From: Leptospira ellinghausenii | GTDB lineage: Bacteria > Spirochaetota > Leptospiria > Leptospirales > Leptospiraceae | Assembly: GCF_003114815.1 (NCBI RefSeq) | Contig: NZ_BFAZ01000009.1 | Location: 1,054,001 to 1,118,000 of the forward strand | Direction: 5' to 3' | Length of the DNA: 64,000 nucleotides | In this document: one piece after another, positions 45,823-56,733 of the stretch | Numbering within the stretch: the first letter of the stretch is position 1 | How the letters are laid out: each line of letters starts with the position of its first letter | Notes under the pieces: generated by a model | What the model was told of the DNA's origin: nothing | Database searches by the model: none | What the model saw: only the letters and a program-made list of their open reading frames with translations | Translations under genes and position numbers: made by a program

Positions 45823-48354
45823 TTACGATTCCGCTTGGTCCGAATCCGTTTCGCGAACAACCGCAAAATCTTTAACAAAATCTTCATCCTTGGTATTAAC
45901 AACCTTCACTCCCATAGCAGACCTACCTACCATGGAAATTGTTTTCACTTCGACACGTATCGCCATGCCTGATTGCGTGATCACAAGTAATTCATCTTCT
46001 TCTTTTACTGAAGAGATACCAACAGCCCTTCCATTTTTTTCGCCAATTTTGAGGTAAGTCATACCTTTTCCACCGCGGCCTTTGGTAGAGAATTCTTCGA
46101 AGTCAGTTCGTTTTCCAAATCCATTTTCTGAAATACAAAATAAATGGGTGTTAGGTTCCACCTTTGTAATTCCTGCAATGGCATCATCATCTTCCAACTT
46201 CATAGCTGTAACACCAGATGCTGTTCTTCCTTGGGACCTGAGTTCATTTAAATTCATTCGAATTGCGAGTCCATTTTTACTACCTATAAACACATCGTAA
46301 TTATTTGGATTGGCGATCACATCAATGAGTTCGTCACCATCTCGAAGTCCAATCGCAATGATCCCTGATTTTTTAGTATTTGTGAATTCATCCAATTGAA
46401 TTTTTTTCACAAATCCTTCTTTGGTTACCATGAGTAGATACGAGTCATCAAAGTTTCTGAAGGTAAATAACGAAGTAATCGTTTCATCATCATTAAGGTT
46501 GATCACAGCCTTTAATGATTTTCCACGAGCTTCTTTTGAACCAATTGGTAGTTCATAGACTTTTAGTAGAAATGCCCTTCCCTTATTGGAAAATAACATC
46601 AGATTATCATGAGTCATCGCACTACTTAGTTTTTTAACAAAGTCTTCCCTTTTGGTAGAGATACCTTGGACACCTTTGCCACCTCGTTTTTGACGGCGGA
46701 ATGTATCCATCGGAAGGCGTTTGATGAACATATCTTCGGAAAGTTGGACAACCACTTCTTCATCTGCAATCAAATCTTCTGCATTAAAAGTAGAAGATTC
46801 CAAAGACTCTAAACTGATTTCTGTTGAGCGAGTGTTGCCAAAGGATTGTGATACTTTTCCAAGTTCATCACATATGATTGATTTTACTCTATCTGGTTTT
46901 GCTAAAATGTCTTCAAGATCTGCAATGAGAAGTCTCACTTGTTCTAATTCATCAATGATTTTTTGGACTTCTAAAGAAGTTAGTCTTTGAAGTCGCATCT
47001 CTAAAATGGCATCAGCTTGTAATTCAGATAAAGCAAACGTAGCCATGAGGGAACTTTGAGCTTCTCTTACATCTTTAGACGCACGAATGATACGAATTAC
47101 TTCATCGATATTTTCTAAAGCGATCCTGAGTCCTTCTAAGATGTGTGCTCTTTTTTGTGCTTTGTCTAAATCAAATTCAGTTCGCCTAACAACAACTTCG
47201 CGTCTATGTTCAGCATATGATTTAAGAATCTCTTTTAAAGAGAAAATTTTGGGACGATTGTCCAAAATCGCAAGCATCGTGATTCCATAACTCACTTGGA
47301 GTTGTGTTAACTTAAATAATTGGTTTAGGATTACTTGTGCGTTTGCGTCTTTTTTAACATGAATTTCGACACGAATCCCCTTTCGATCAGAAAGGTCTAA
47401 AATTTCAGAAATCCCTTCGATCAGCTTTTCATTCACAAGATCACCGATTTTTTCAAGCAGGTTCTTCTTATTTACCTGATAGGGAATTTCATGAATGACG
47501 ATGATTTCGCGACCTTTGTTATTTTCAATGATCTCGACTTTGGAACGAATGCGAATGGAACCTTTACCCGTTGCATAGGCTTGGTACAAACCTTCTCCGC
47601 CAATGATGATACCACCTGTTGGGAAATCAGGGCCCGGTAAAATCTTCATGAGCTCAGGTAGAGTGATATCTGGATTTTGGATCATCGCAATCACTGCGTT
47701 TACAGCCTCTTTCAGGTTATGTGGTGGGATATTGGTTGCCATCCCCACAGCAATACCCGTAGATCCATTGACTAAAATATTAGGAAAATTTGCCGGTAGA
47801 ACGTCTGGTTGTTGTCTCGTATCATCGAAGTTAGGTGAAAAACTCACTGTATTCTTTTCGATATCTTTGAGTAATTCTTCAGCAAGTTTCGTGAGTCGTG
47901 CTTCTGTATAACGATAAGCAGCAGCATTATCGCCATCGACAGATCCAAAGTTCCCTTGACCATCAATCAAAGTTTCTCGCATGGAGAAGGTTTGTGCCAT
48001 ACGAACCATGGTTTCGTAAACAGCGGAGTCTCCGTGAGGGTGATAGTTACCAATCACTTCCCCGACAATTTTTGCTGACTTTACATAAGGTCTATCAGAA
48101 CGCCAAGCCCTTTCATTCATCGCATGAAGAACACGTCTATGCACAGGTTTTAAACCATCGCGCACATCTGGTAAAGCTCGACCTACGATGACACTCATCG
48201 CATAATCAAGGTAAGCTTCCTTCATTTGGTCTTCGATTTCTACCGGAATGACCCTGACTCCAGCTTTTAAGGCACCGGCTACGTCTGGTCTACCGGATAA
48301 ATTGAGTGCTAAGGTTTTGTTTGATTCGTTTTCTTGGCCGTTTTGTTCGGTCAT
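45823..48354 (-). CDS. gyrA: DNA gyrase subunit A
   Basis: An 843-residue type II topoisomerase subunit that cuts and reseals DNA. The catalytic tyrosine is in AAAYRYTEARL. The quinolone-sensitive region reads YHPHGDSAVYETMVRMAQ, with Ser at the classical resistance site and Glu where E. coli has Asp87. The C-terminal wrapping domain has the GyrA-box QKRGGKGVQG, marking gyrase rather than Topo IV. It follows gyrB by 19 bases, as one transcript. Confidence 0.97.
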   Translation of the reverse strand: MTEQNGQENESNKTLALNLSGRPDVAGALKAGVRVIPVEIEDQMKEAYLDYAMSVIVGRALPDVRDGLKPVHRRVLHAMNERAWRSDRPYVKSAKIVGEVIGNYHPHGDSAVYETMVRMAQTFSMRETLIDGQGNFGSVDGDNAAAYRYTEARLTKLAEELLKDIEKNTVSFSPNFDDTRQQPDVLPANFPNILVNGSTGIAVGMATNIPPHNLKEAVNAVIAMIQNPDITLPELMKILPGPDFPTGGIIIGGEGLYQAYATGKGSIRIRSKVEIIENNKGREIIVIHEIPYQVNKKNLLEKIGDLVNEKLIEGISEILDLSDRKGIRVEIHVKKDANAQVILNQLFKLTQLQVSYGITMLAILDNRPKIFSLKEILKSYAEHRREVVVRRTEFDLDKAQKRAHILEGLRIALENIDEVIRIIRASKDVREAQSSLMATFALSELQADAILEMRLQRLTSLEVQKIIDELEQVRLLIADLEDILAKPDRVKSIICDELGKVSQSFGNTRSTEISLESLESSTFNAEDLIADEEVVVQLSEDMFIKRLPMDTFRRQKRGGKGVQGISTKREDFVKKLSSAMTHDNLMLFSNKGRAFLLKVYELPIGSKEARGKSLKAVINLNDDETITSLFTFRNFDDSYLLMVTKEGFVKKIQLDEFTNTKKSGIIAIGLRDGDELIDVIANPNNYDVFIGSKNGLAIRMNLNELRSQGRTASGVTAMKLEDDDAIAGITKVEPNTHLFCISENGFGKRTDFEEFSTKGRGGKGMTYLKIGEKNGRAVGISSVKEEDELLVITQSGMAIRVEVKTISMVGRSAMGVKVVNTKDEDFVKDFAVVRETDSDQAES

Positions 48355-48373
48355 TTGATTTTCCTAATTCCGA

Positions 48374-50299
<1,926 letters not shown>

Positions 50300-50371
50300 T
50301 TAAGATACCCTATAGGAAGTATCCTAGAAACACTCTCGAAGGGCAAGTGAAATCGGGGGGAATTGGTAGGT

Positions 50372-50695
50372 TTAAGACCTTGGATTTTGGAATTCATTTC
50401 CTGTTTTAAAGTGGATTTTTTCCAATAAAACTGGGCTTGTGATTCGATTGATTTTTTGTAAAAGATCCGATTTTTGGAACTCCAATTCTTGTGACACCAT
50501 CGAGTGACGACAAACAACTGTCAGTTTTTTTCCATCAATGGATTTAGGATAACTCTGTTTGCCAAAAACTTCTCCTACAATGTCGTTCCATTGTAATCGA
50601 AGTTTTTTGAGGATTTGGTCTTGGAAAACGGATTCCCTATCGAGACCTAGTTTTTCGAGACTTTGGAAGAGCTCAGAGAGTTCTACTTTTTTCAT
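50372..50695 (-). CDS. dciA: DciA/DUF721 family helicase loader-like protein
   Basis: A 107-residue protein with the DUF721 core (LQWNDIVGEVFGKQSYPKSIDGKKLTVVCRHSMVSQELEFQKSDLLQKIN). DciA proteins load the replicative DnaB helicase in bacteria that lack DnaC/DnaI. The ATG overlaps the recF stop by four bases, and gyrB begins 78 bases downstream. Placement in the origin cluster supports the assignment. Confidence 0.82.
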   Translation of the reverse strand: MKKVELSELFQSLEKLGLDRESVFQDQILKKLRLQWNDIVGEVFGKQSYPKSIDGKKLTVVCRHSMVSQELEFQKSDLLQKINRITSPVLLEKIHFKTGNEFQNPRS

Positions 50696-51795
50696 ATTCC
50701 AGTGAGCTCCTTCACTTTACCCGATTCGATTTGGTATATTTCTTTATCAACTGTTAGGTTTCCAACATATTCATTGATTCCTTCTAAATCTGTGGTGGTA
50801 AAAAATGCCTGTCCACATTCTGAAATCAAATTTACAAAGTATTCCCTTCTTTTCACATCGAGTTCCCTAATGATATCATCTATGAGAAGAACGGGTGCTT
50901 CACCAGTAGTATCACGAATCATTTGGAAACAGGCAGTCTTTAAAGCAATGACTGCACTTCGTTTTTGACCTTGGGATCCAAAACCACTTAAATCTTTATC
51001 ATCAAATCCTATCGGTAAAGTATCACGGTGGTTTCCACAACTTGTGTAACCAATGGCTTTGTCTTTTCTTAAGTTATCGAATAGTTTCTGTCTATGTTCT
51101 TCCTTGGAAGTTACATTTGGTTTATAGGTAAGATAAAATGGATCTTTTCCGGAACTTAGTTGTAAAAGATTTTGATGGAAGTAACCTGCTAAAGTTTCGA
51201 TGGTTTTCGTTCGAATTTCACGAATTTCCGAGTCATGTTCGATGATCGGTTCATCCCAAATTCCAATTTCACGATCACTCGCATTCTCTTTTTTTAAAGC
51301 AGCATTTCGTTGTTTTACCAATCGATCATATTCAATGAGTTGTTTTAAATAATAACGATTTGTCGAAGAGATGAAAGCGTCTAAAAATCTGCGCCTTTCT
51401 ACATTACCATCTTCTATGATGAGTATATCAGGTGGGCTCATTACAATTGAACGAAAGTATCCTACATAGTCGGAGATTTTTTTGAACTCTTCTCCATTCA
51501 CTTTTAGTTTTTTTCGTTTCGTATGGGAATGTTCAATTCCATATTCAAAAAGATAATCATTCCCTTCTGATTCAAATTCAGCGCGGATGAATGTGTCAGA
51601 TGTATCCCAACGTAAGAGTTGGTTTTGGTCTGATTCACGAAAACTCTTTAAGTAAGATAAGAGAGATATGGATTCTAGTAAGTTTGTTTTGCCTTCTCCA
51701 TTGTTTCCAATGAAGAAGACAAGACGAGATCGAAAGGTAAGTTGTGTTTCTTCGTGGTTACGAAAATTCTTAATGTAGATTTTCTTAAGAAACAT
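50692..51795 (-). CDS. recF: DNA replication/repair protein RecF
   Basis: A 367-residue SMC-like ATPase that loads RecA at gaps. Walker A is FIGNNGEGKTNLLE, the signature is GFGSQGQKRSAVIALK, and Walker B is VLLIDDIIREL. It overlaps the dnaN stop by one base (TAATG) and dciA by four, so dnaN-recF-dciA are coupled. The order is typical of bacterial origins. Confidence 0.95.
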   Translation of the reverse strand: MFLKKIYIKNFRNHEETQLTFRSRLVFFIGNNGEGKTNLLESISLLSYLKSFRESDQNQLLRWDTSDTFIRAEFESEGNDYLFEYGIEHSHTKRKKLKVNGEEFKKISDYVGYFRSIVMSPPDILIIEDGNVERRRFLDAFISSTNRYYLKQLIEYDRLVKQRNAALKKENASDREIGIWDEPIIEHDSEIREIRTKTIETLAGYFHQNLLQLSSGKDPFYLTYKPNVTSKEEHRQKLFDNLRKDKAIGYTSCGNHRDTLPIGFDDKDLSGFGSQGQKRSAVIALKTACFQMIRDTTGEAPVLLIDDIIRELDVKRREYFVNLISECGQAFFTTTDLEGINEYVGNLTVDKEIYQIESGKVKELTGI

Positions 51796-52913
51796 TAAAG
51801 TTTCATTGGCATGATGACAGAAACAAAGTCACTGTCAGAAGGATCCTTAAACAACACAGGAGCACTGGACGTTGTGAATTCCAATATTACTTCAGGGTCA
51901 TCTACTGCTTTTACCACATCACTTAAATAATCCCCTTTGAACGCAATAGTGATGGCTTCACCATTGTATTCAATTGGCATATTGTGATCAAACATCATGG
52001 TTCCTGGATTGGAAGAGCTGATGTTGACATTTCCTTTTGTGAATGCCAAACGAATTTGTTTGGATGGTTCTTCTGCAGAGATCAATGCTTGTTTCAAGAA
52101 GGTTAAAAAGTCAGCTTTCACAACACGAACCGATTCCGTTGTTTGTTTTGGAATCACTTGTTCGTAATCAGGGAAGTTTCCATCAATCAGTTTGAAAAGG
52201 AGTTCTACGTTTCCAGACGAAACATAAATTTGTTCTTCCACAAAACCAATCTTTGCTGTTTCTTTTCCTTCCATCATTTTAAGCATTTCACGAACTGCTT
52301 TATGAGGAATGATCACACCATTTTTGAATGGAAATTGTTTTGGAAACTTGCGAACAATTTTAGACAAACGTCTACCATCTGTTCCTACAACAATGAGATC
52401 AGTGTTATCCGGTTTTAAAAATAATCCATTGAATACAAAACGTGTTTCTTCAATTGCCATTGCATAAGAAGTTTTACGAAACATTTCTCGAATCGTTTGA
52501 CAAGGGAATTCAACCACACTTGAGTCTTCTACTTTCGGAATGGTTTTGATATCTTCTGAATCTATTCCGTTCACTTTGAACTTTGTATCCATTTTTCCAG
52601 AAGCATCTGTGATAGTGGTTTCTGAACTTTCAGACTGCTCTGTGGTTGTGAGTAAACTTGTATCAAAGTTTAAATTTTTAAAAATACTAGAAAGTTGTTT
52701 TGCTGGAAGGGATGCAGTTCCCTTTTCTCCAATGGTTGATGGAACTGAAGTTTTGATTGCGATCTCTAAATCCGTCGCAGATAAATACACTTCGTTGTCC
52801 CCAGTTTGGATTTTTAAATTGGAGAGAGCAGACTTGATCTCTCGAACTGAGATCACTCCATCCACTGAGTTAATTGCTTTTAGGAATTCTGTAGTATTGA
52901 CAGTGAATTTCAT
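51795..52913 (-). CDS. dnaN: DNA polymerase III beta subunit (sliding clamp)
   Basis: A 372-residue clamp with the usual three-domain length. MKFTVNTTEFLKAINSVDGVIS opens domain I, TDGRRLSKI lies in domain II, and the C-terminus ends VSVIMPMKL, the canonical MP-x-RL-like tail. AGAGGAA precedes the ATG. It is downstream of dnaA, separated by the putative origin, and its promoter must lie in the AT-rich tract. Confidence 0.97.
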   Translation of the reverse strand: MKFTVNTTEFLKAINSVDGVISVREIKSALSNLKIQTGDNEVYLSATDLEIAIKTSVPSTIGEKGTASLPAKQLSSIFKNLNFDTSLLTTTEQSESSETTITDASGKMDTKFKVNGIDSEDIKTIPKVEDSSVVEFPCQTIREMFRKTSYAMAIEETRFVFNGLFLKPDNTDLIVVGTDGRRLSKIVRKFPKQFPFKNGVIIPHKAVREMLKMMEGKETAKIGFVEEQIYVSSGNVELLFKLIDGNFPDYEQVIPKQTTESVRVVKADFLTFLKQALISAEEPSKQIRLAFTKGNVNISSSNPGTMMFDHNMPIEYNGEAITIAFKGDYLSDVVKAVDDPEVILEFTTSSAPVLFKDPSDSDFVSVIMPMKL

Positions 52914-53159
52914 TTTTCCTCTTTTTCTTAATTATATTATATATCTTTATATATATTATGTCGTTTCCGTTGGTTCTGTCAGTATGTCGATAAAGCCTGG
53001 AAAGTTCAATTTTTATTGAATTATGTCAGTTTTTTTCCATTTGGCAAGTGTGAATATTTATGTCCCTTTGAACAGTTTATCGGAGAAAGTTGGAACCATA
53101 ACTCCTAACTATGTCCTATCGACAGTTTATCGACAGGCTATCGCGTTATTAGTCACAGT
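52914..53159. other. Putative oriC (dnaN-dnaA intergenic region)
   Basis: A 246-base gap that holds an AT-rich tract next to dnaN (52920-52960, many TATATA steps; candidate unwinding element) and several motifs one mismatch from the DnaA box TTATCCACA. They are TGTCGATAA at 52985-52993 (reverse), CTATCGACA at 53116-53124 and TTATCGACA at 53127-53135, with weaker TTATCGGAG at 53077-53085. Position between dnaA and dnaN is typical for origins. Also present is a short inverted repeat TTCAAT/ATTGAA at about 53006-53021. Confidence 0.6.
53127..53135 (+). promoter_or_regulatory. Candidate DnaA box (TTATCGACA)
   Basis: One mismatch (G for C at position 6) from the consensus TTATCCACA. It is three bases downstream of a second near-match CTATCGACA at 53116-53124, in the same orientation. 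A reverse copy is at 52985-52993. Confidence 0.55.
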
Positions 53160-54485
53160 TTATTGGAAGCTAATCTTGTGTTTGATGGTCTGAAAGAGAT
53201 CTTCCCAAAGAGGCTCAGATGCCTTTCGTTCTTTGAATTTATCGATCCCATGAATGACTGTCGAATGGGTAGTCGAAAAAATCCGACCAATTTGGGCTTT
53301 TGGTACATTTAAAACATCGTGAAGGAGGAGCATACAAAGATGGCGTGGCGGAATGAAGTCAGCTTTTCTACTTTTCCCGAGTAAATCCTTTCTTGCTATA
53401 TTTGTCCTTTCACATACTAAATCGATGACCATATCCGGACTAAATCCAATTCGTTTTTTATTCGTGAGAAAACGAGCTTCGGCAATTTCTTTGATTTTGT
53501 CTTCGGTGAGTAAAAAATACTCATACGCTTTTTTGTACATCACCAAATCATTTACAATTCCAATCAGGGCACGGGAATCACCTTCTAAACGTTCGGCGAG
53601 CCAATGGAGTAGTCCGTCACTAGCAGGAATATTGTATTCAGAAAAATTAGATTTTAATAATGACTTTCGAAGTTCCAAATCATGTGATTTGATGTCGGCT
53701 TGTAATCCATGCACAAATCGAGATTTGAGCCTTTCATGGAGAGGAAGTTCGTAACTAGGTCGGTCTGATGCGATGACAATTTGTCGTTTACGATCATATA
53801 AAAAATTAAAGAGGGCAAAAAACTCTTCTTGGGTTTTTTCTGCTCCTCCATTCAAAAACTGAATGTCATCAAAAAGCAAAACATTATATGACTGGTAACG
53901 AATCTTAAACGATTCCAAAGATTCTCGATTGTTTTGTCTGACAGTAAAAATGAATTCATTCAAAAACGAGGTACTATTTACGTACCTAACTGTTTTCCAT
54001 GGATCCTTCTTTTTGATTTCATTTCCAATTGCGTGGAGTAAATGTGTTTTACCAACACCAACTGGTCCAAACAAATACAGAGGGTTGTATTTTCCAGGTT
54101 GTTCCACTACACTTTTTGCGGCAGTGAAAGCAATCCGGTTGGAATCTGAAGTGATATAATTGTTAAAAATATACTCAGGATTTAAATCCGAGTCAGAATC
54201 ATCAAATTTGGATTGGATGACTTCTTTTAAAACATGCGAAGATGTTTCTGATTCTGTAAGAATGGTTACTTTAAATTTATCTCCAACGACTTGGTAGACA
54301 GCGTCTTCAATGAAACTCACATATTTTGTTTCCACATGGCGTTTGATTCCACTCGATGGGGCAGTTAAGTGAACCACTTGGTTCTCCCATTTGTCAAATC
54401 GAAGTGGTGCAATGAAATTGGAAAAGTACTTGGGAGGTATCTGTTTCGATATTTCTTCTAAAATTTCTTCCCAACGTTTGTCCAA
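53160..54485 (-). CDS. dnaA: Chromosomal replication initiator DnaA
   Basis: A 441-residue AAA+ initiator. Domain I is WEEILEEISKQIPPKYF. Walker A is GPVGVGKT (140-147), Walker B is VLLFDDIQFL, and the domain IV DNA-binding signature is KAQIGRIFSTTHSTVIHGI. Domain II is short (about 75-105). The sequence covers all parts. Its promoter lies upstream, near 54515-54545. The gene order matches other leptospires. Confidence 0.97.
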   Translation of the reverse strand: MDKRWEEILEEISKQIPPKYFSNFIAPLRFDKWENQVVHLTAPSSGIKRHVETKYVSFIEDAVYQVVGDKFKVTILTESETSSHVLKEVIQSKFDDSDSDLNPEYIFNNYITSDSNRIAFTAAKSVVEQPGKYNPLYLFGPVGVGKTHLLHAIGNEIKKKDPWKTVRYVNSTSFLNEFIFTVRQNNRESLESFKIRYQSYNVLLFDDIQFLNGGAEKTQEEFFALFNFLYDRKRQIVIASDRPSYELPLHERLKSRFVHGLQADIKSHDLELRKSLLKSNFSEYNIPASDGLLHWLAERLEGDSRALIGIVNDLVMYKKAYEYFLLTEDKIKEIAEARFLTNKKRIGFSPDMVIDLVCERTNIARKDLLGKSRKADFIPPRHLCMLLLHDVLNVPKAQIGRIFSTTHSTVIHGIDKFKERKASEPLWEDLFQTIKHKISFQ

Positions 54486-54514
54486 GTTTCTCCGCCCTAA
54501 ATGTGAAATCGGGT

Positions 54515-54545
54515 ACTATACTTTTAGCAAGTAGGCAGAATTCAA
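54515..54545 (-). promoter_or_regulatory. Candidate dnaA promoter
   Basis: On the minus strand, TTGAAT (54540-54545) and TATAGT (54515-54520) are separated by 19 bases, slightly longer than ideal. They lie 30 bases upstream of the dnaA ATG. Confidence 0.35.
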
Positions 54546-54702
54546 ATGAAAAATCGGGAAACGTTCCAAACTGTTAAAAATAGTAGAACCGAATAAAAAA
54601 ATTATGTCCCTTATTCTATTTGACAGAATTTCACCACATGTTATGCGTTAGGTGTTCTTTATTCCTTCAGATAGAAGGTGCATTCATTCCATTTAAATTC
54701 GA

Positions 54703-55635
54703 TTAAGTTGCAAGTCGTAAGAATAGTTGTGATAATAGAACATATTCTAATGCAGGAATTTCATAATGGAGTTTCAATTTGAAATCGAGGATGGCTTCGA
54801 TTCTTCCGATATTGGCTTCAAAGTTTTTTTGTCTGTATTCATAGAGTAATAACAAACAAATCATTTCTAAAAAATCAATTCCAGTGAGACCTTCTTTATT
54901 CGAACGAAACTCACCTAATTGGTCTCTTATCCAATTTTCCAATTTAAATAATAGAATGGAATCATGGCAATGTTCTCTTACGTTCTCATGCCACTCTTCT
55001 AAAAATTCATCCGCAATTTCAAACGGATTGAGGGATCCACCATAATACAATTTTGATTCCGCGATTTCATTCCTTCTGATTTTTTTAATCTCTTCTTGTG
55101 GTAGGTAATGAAACGGAATACAAACCGAACGAGATACAATCGTCTGTTTTAAATTGTGAAGGTCATTGACTATGAGAATGAATTTTGTATGAGGTGGTGG
55201 TTCTTCTAACGTTTTTAATAAAGTTGTTTCTGCTTCATTGTTGATCCGATTGGCTTCTGGAAATAAAACAATTCGATAATCGGATGTATGTGGTTTATAA
55301 GGAATTCTTGCGGATAGTAACCAACGAATCGTAAACTCTTCTGGGTCCTTTTCTTTTCCGATCGCAATATTTTTTCGACGAGGAAATTGAATGTAATCGG
55401 GATGAACACCTCTCATAAATTGCCTACAGGAATCACAAATCCCACAAGAGGTTCCTTCTAAACAAAGGATTTGCCTTGCGAATCTTTCTGCTGCAAGCCA
55501 CTTCCCTACACCATCAGGTCCGTGAAAGATAATGGAACCTGGTATTTTGGAACGGTCTTTTAAAAAAGATTCTATATATGTCAGTGCAACGTCTTGGCCT
55601 GACACCTGCTCAAATGAAAACAATGCATCAGCCAT
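54703..55635 (-). CDS. holB: DNA polymerase III delta' subunit (clamp-loader)
   Basis: A 310-residue AAA+ protein. Walker A-like GPDGVGKW, a zinc cluster of four cysteines (CLEGTSCGICDSC, about 54-66), TLLKTLEEPPPHTKFIL and the arginine-finger region IVSRSV are visible. Delta' is the stator of the clamp loader. DnaX-type proteins share these motifs but are longer. It starts six bases after ilvE in the same direction. With holA at 40033 most clamp-loader parts are here. Confidence 0.85.
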   Translation of the reverse strand: MADALFSFEQVSGQDVALTYIESFLKDRSKIPGSIIFHGPDGVGKWLAAERFARQILCLEGTSCGICDSCRQFMRGVHPDYIQFPRRKNIAIGKEKDPEEFTIRWLLSARIPYKPHTSDYRIVLFPEANRINNEAETTLLKTLEEPPPHTKFILIVNDLHNLKQTIVSRSVCIPFHYLPQEEIKKIRRNEIAESKLYYGGSLNPFEIADEFLEEWHENVREHCHDSILLFKLENWIRDQLGEFRSNKEGLTGIDFLEMICLLLLYEYRQKNFEANIGRIEAILDFKLKLHYEIPALEYVLLSQLFLRLAT

Positions 55636-55641
55636 TTTTTC

Positions 55642-56565
55642 TTAATACACCGGAGTCAGCCAATTCATGTAACTTGGTTGTTCACCACGTACGGTTTCAA
55701 AAAAGATGGATTGGATTTTTTTAGTGATTGGTCCTATGTTTCCATTTCCGATCACACGTCTGTCCACTTCCTTTACCCAAGCCACTTGCACTCCCGTTCC
55801 TGAGAAAAACAATTCGTCAGCAATATAAAGTTCAGATCTTGCGATGTCACGTTCGATGACTTGGTATCCCAAATCTTTTGCGATTTGAATGATACTTCGT
55901 CGTGTGATCCCTTCAAGAATAGAAGAAGGAATCGTTGGAGTATGGATCACACCATCACGAACGATGAATAAATTTTCGGCAGAACCCTCTGATACAAAAC
56001 CTCTTGCATCAAGAAAGATTGCTTCATCCATTCCATTTTGAACTGCTTCTGATTTAGCTAACGCAGAGTTTACATACCCACCACTTACTTTGGATAAAGT
56101 TGGGATTTGGTTGTCTGAGAATCGTTGCCAAGAGGACACCATTGTTGTGAGTCCATTTTGTGTATCTAAGTAGTCATCAAGTTTTAAAGCATATACTGTG
56201 ATGTCTGCTTTAACGTCGTGGAACCGTGGTGAAAGTTGTAATGCTGAAGTATAAATGAAAGGACGTAAGTAAACATTTTGTTTGGCTTCATTTTTTCTGA
56301 GAAGCTCCAAGATGATAGATTGGATTTCTTCAGGTGTGATTTTGATTTGAAGTTGCATGATCTTTGTGGAGTTCACAAGTCGTTTGCAATGTTCTGGTAA
56401 CCGAAACACATAAAGATTTTTTATTGCTTCGTTATAGTAACCTCTGATCCCACCAAAGACACCAGTGCCATATTGGAGAGCGTGGGTTTGGACACTTATT
56501 TTTGCGTCTTCTGACGGAACAATTTTGCCTTCAAAGTATGTGTATGGAAATGAATTCTGAGCCAT
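55642..56565 (-). CDS. ilvE: Branched-chain amino acid aminotransferase
   Basis: A 307-residue fold-type IV PLP enzyme converting branched-chain keto acids to valine, leucine and isoleucine. I start at the ATG with AGGA upstream; a frame extension to 56601 lacks a signal. The PLP lysine falls at Lys159 in PTLSKVSGGY, as in E. coli IlvE, and EGSAENLFIV follows. Typical open N-terminus TYFEGKIVPSEDA. It is upstream of holB, six bases apart. Confidence 0.92.
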   Translation of the reverse strand: MAQNSFPYTYFEGKIVPSEDAKISVQTHALQYGTGVFGGIRGYYNEAIKNLYVFRLPEHCKRLVNSTKIMQLQIKITPEEIQSIILELLRKNEAKQNVYLRPFIYTSALQLSPRFHDVKADITVYALKLDDYLDTQNGLTTMVSSWQRFSDNQIPTLSKVSGGYVNSALAKSEAVQNGMDEAIFLDARGFVSEGSAENLFIVRDGVIHTPTIPSSILEGITRRSIIQIAKDLGYQVIERDIARSELYIADELFFSGTGVQVAWVKEVDRRVIGNGNIGPITKKIQSIFFETVRGEQPSYMNWLTPVY

Positions 56566-56733
56566 TGAGATTCCTATCCTTCCAATCTTCAGGAGTTTCA
56601 AAATTAGAAAATGAATTTTATCTTTTTTTCTCTCGAAGCATACGCAGATGATTTTGATATCGTTCTAGAGAGTAGTCTGAACTCTCCTTATTTTTCATAA
56701 GACATAAGAATCGTTACACTAAGAAGACATAAT

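Noticed and set aside
47970..48080. Possible quinolone-resistance change in GyrA (Glu at the E. coli Asp87 position)
   Set aside because: Glu occurs naturally at this position in many bacteria, and the neighbouring Ser is unchanged.
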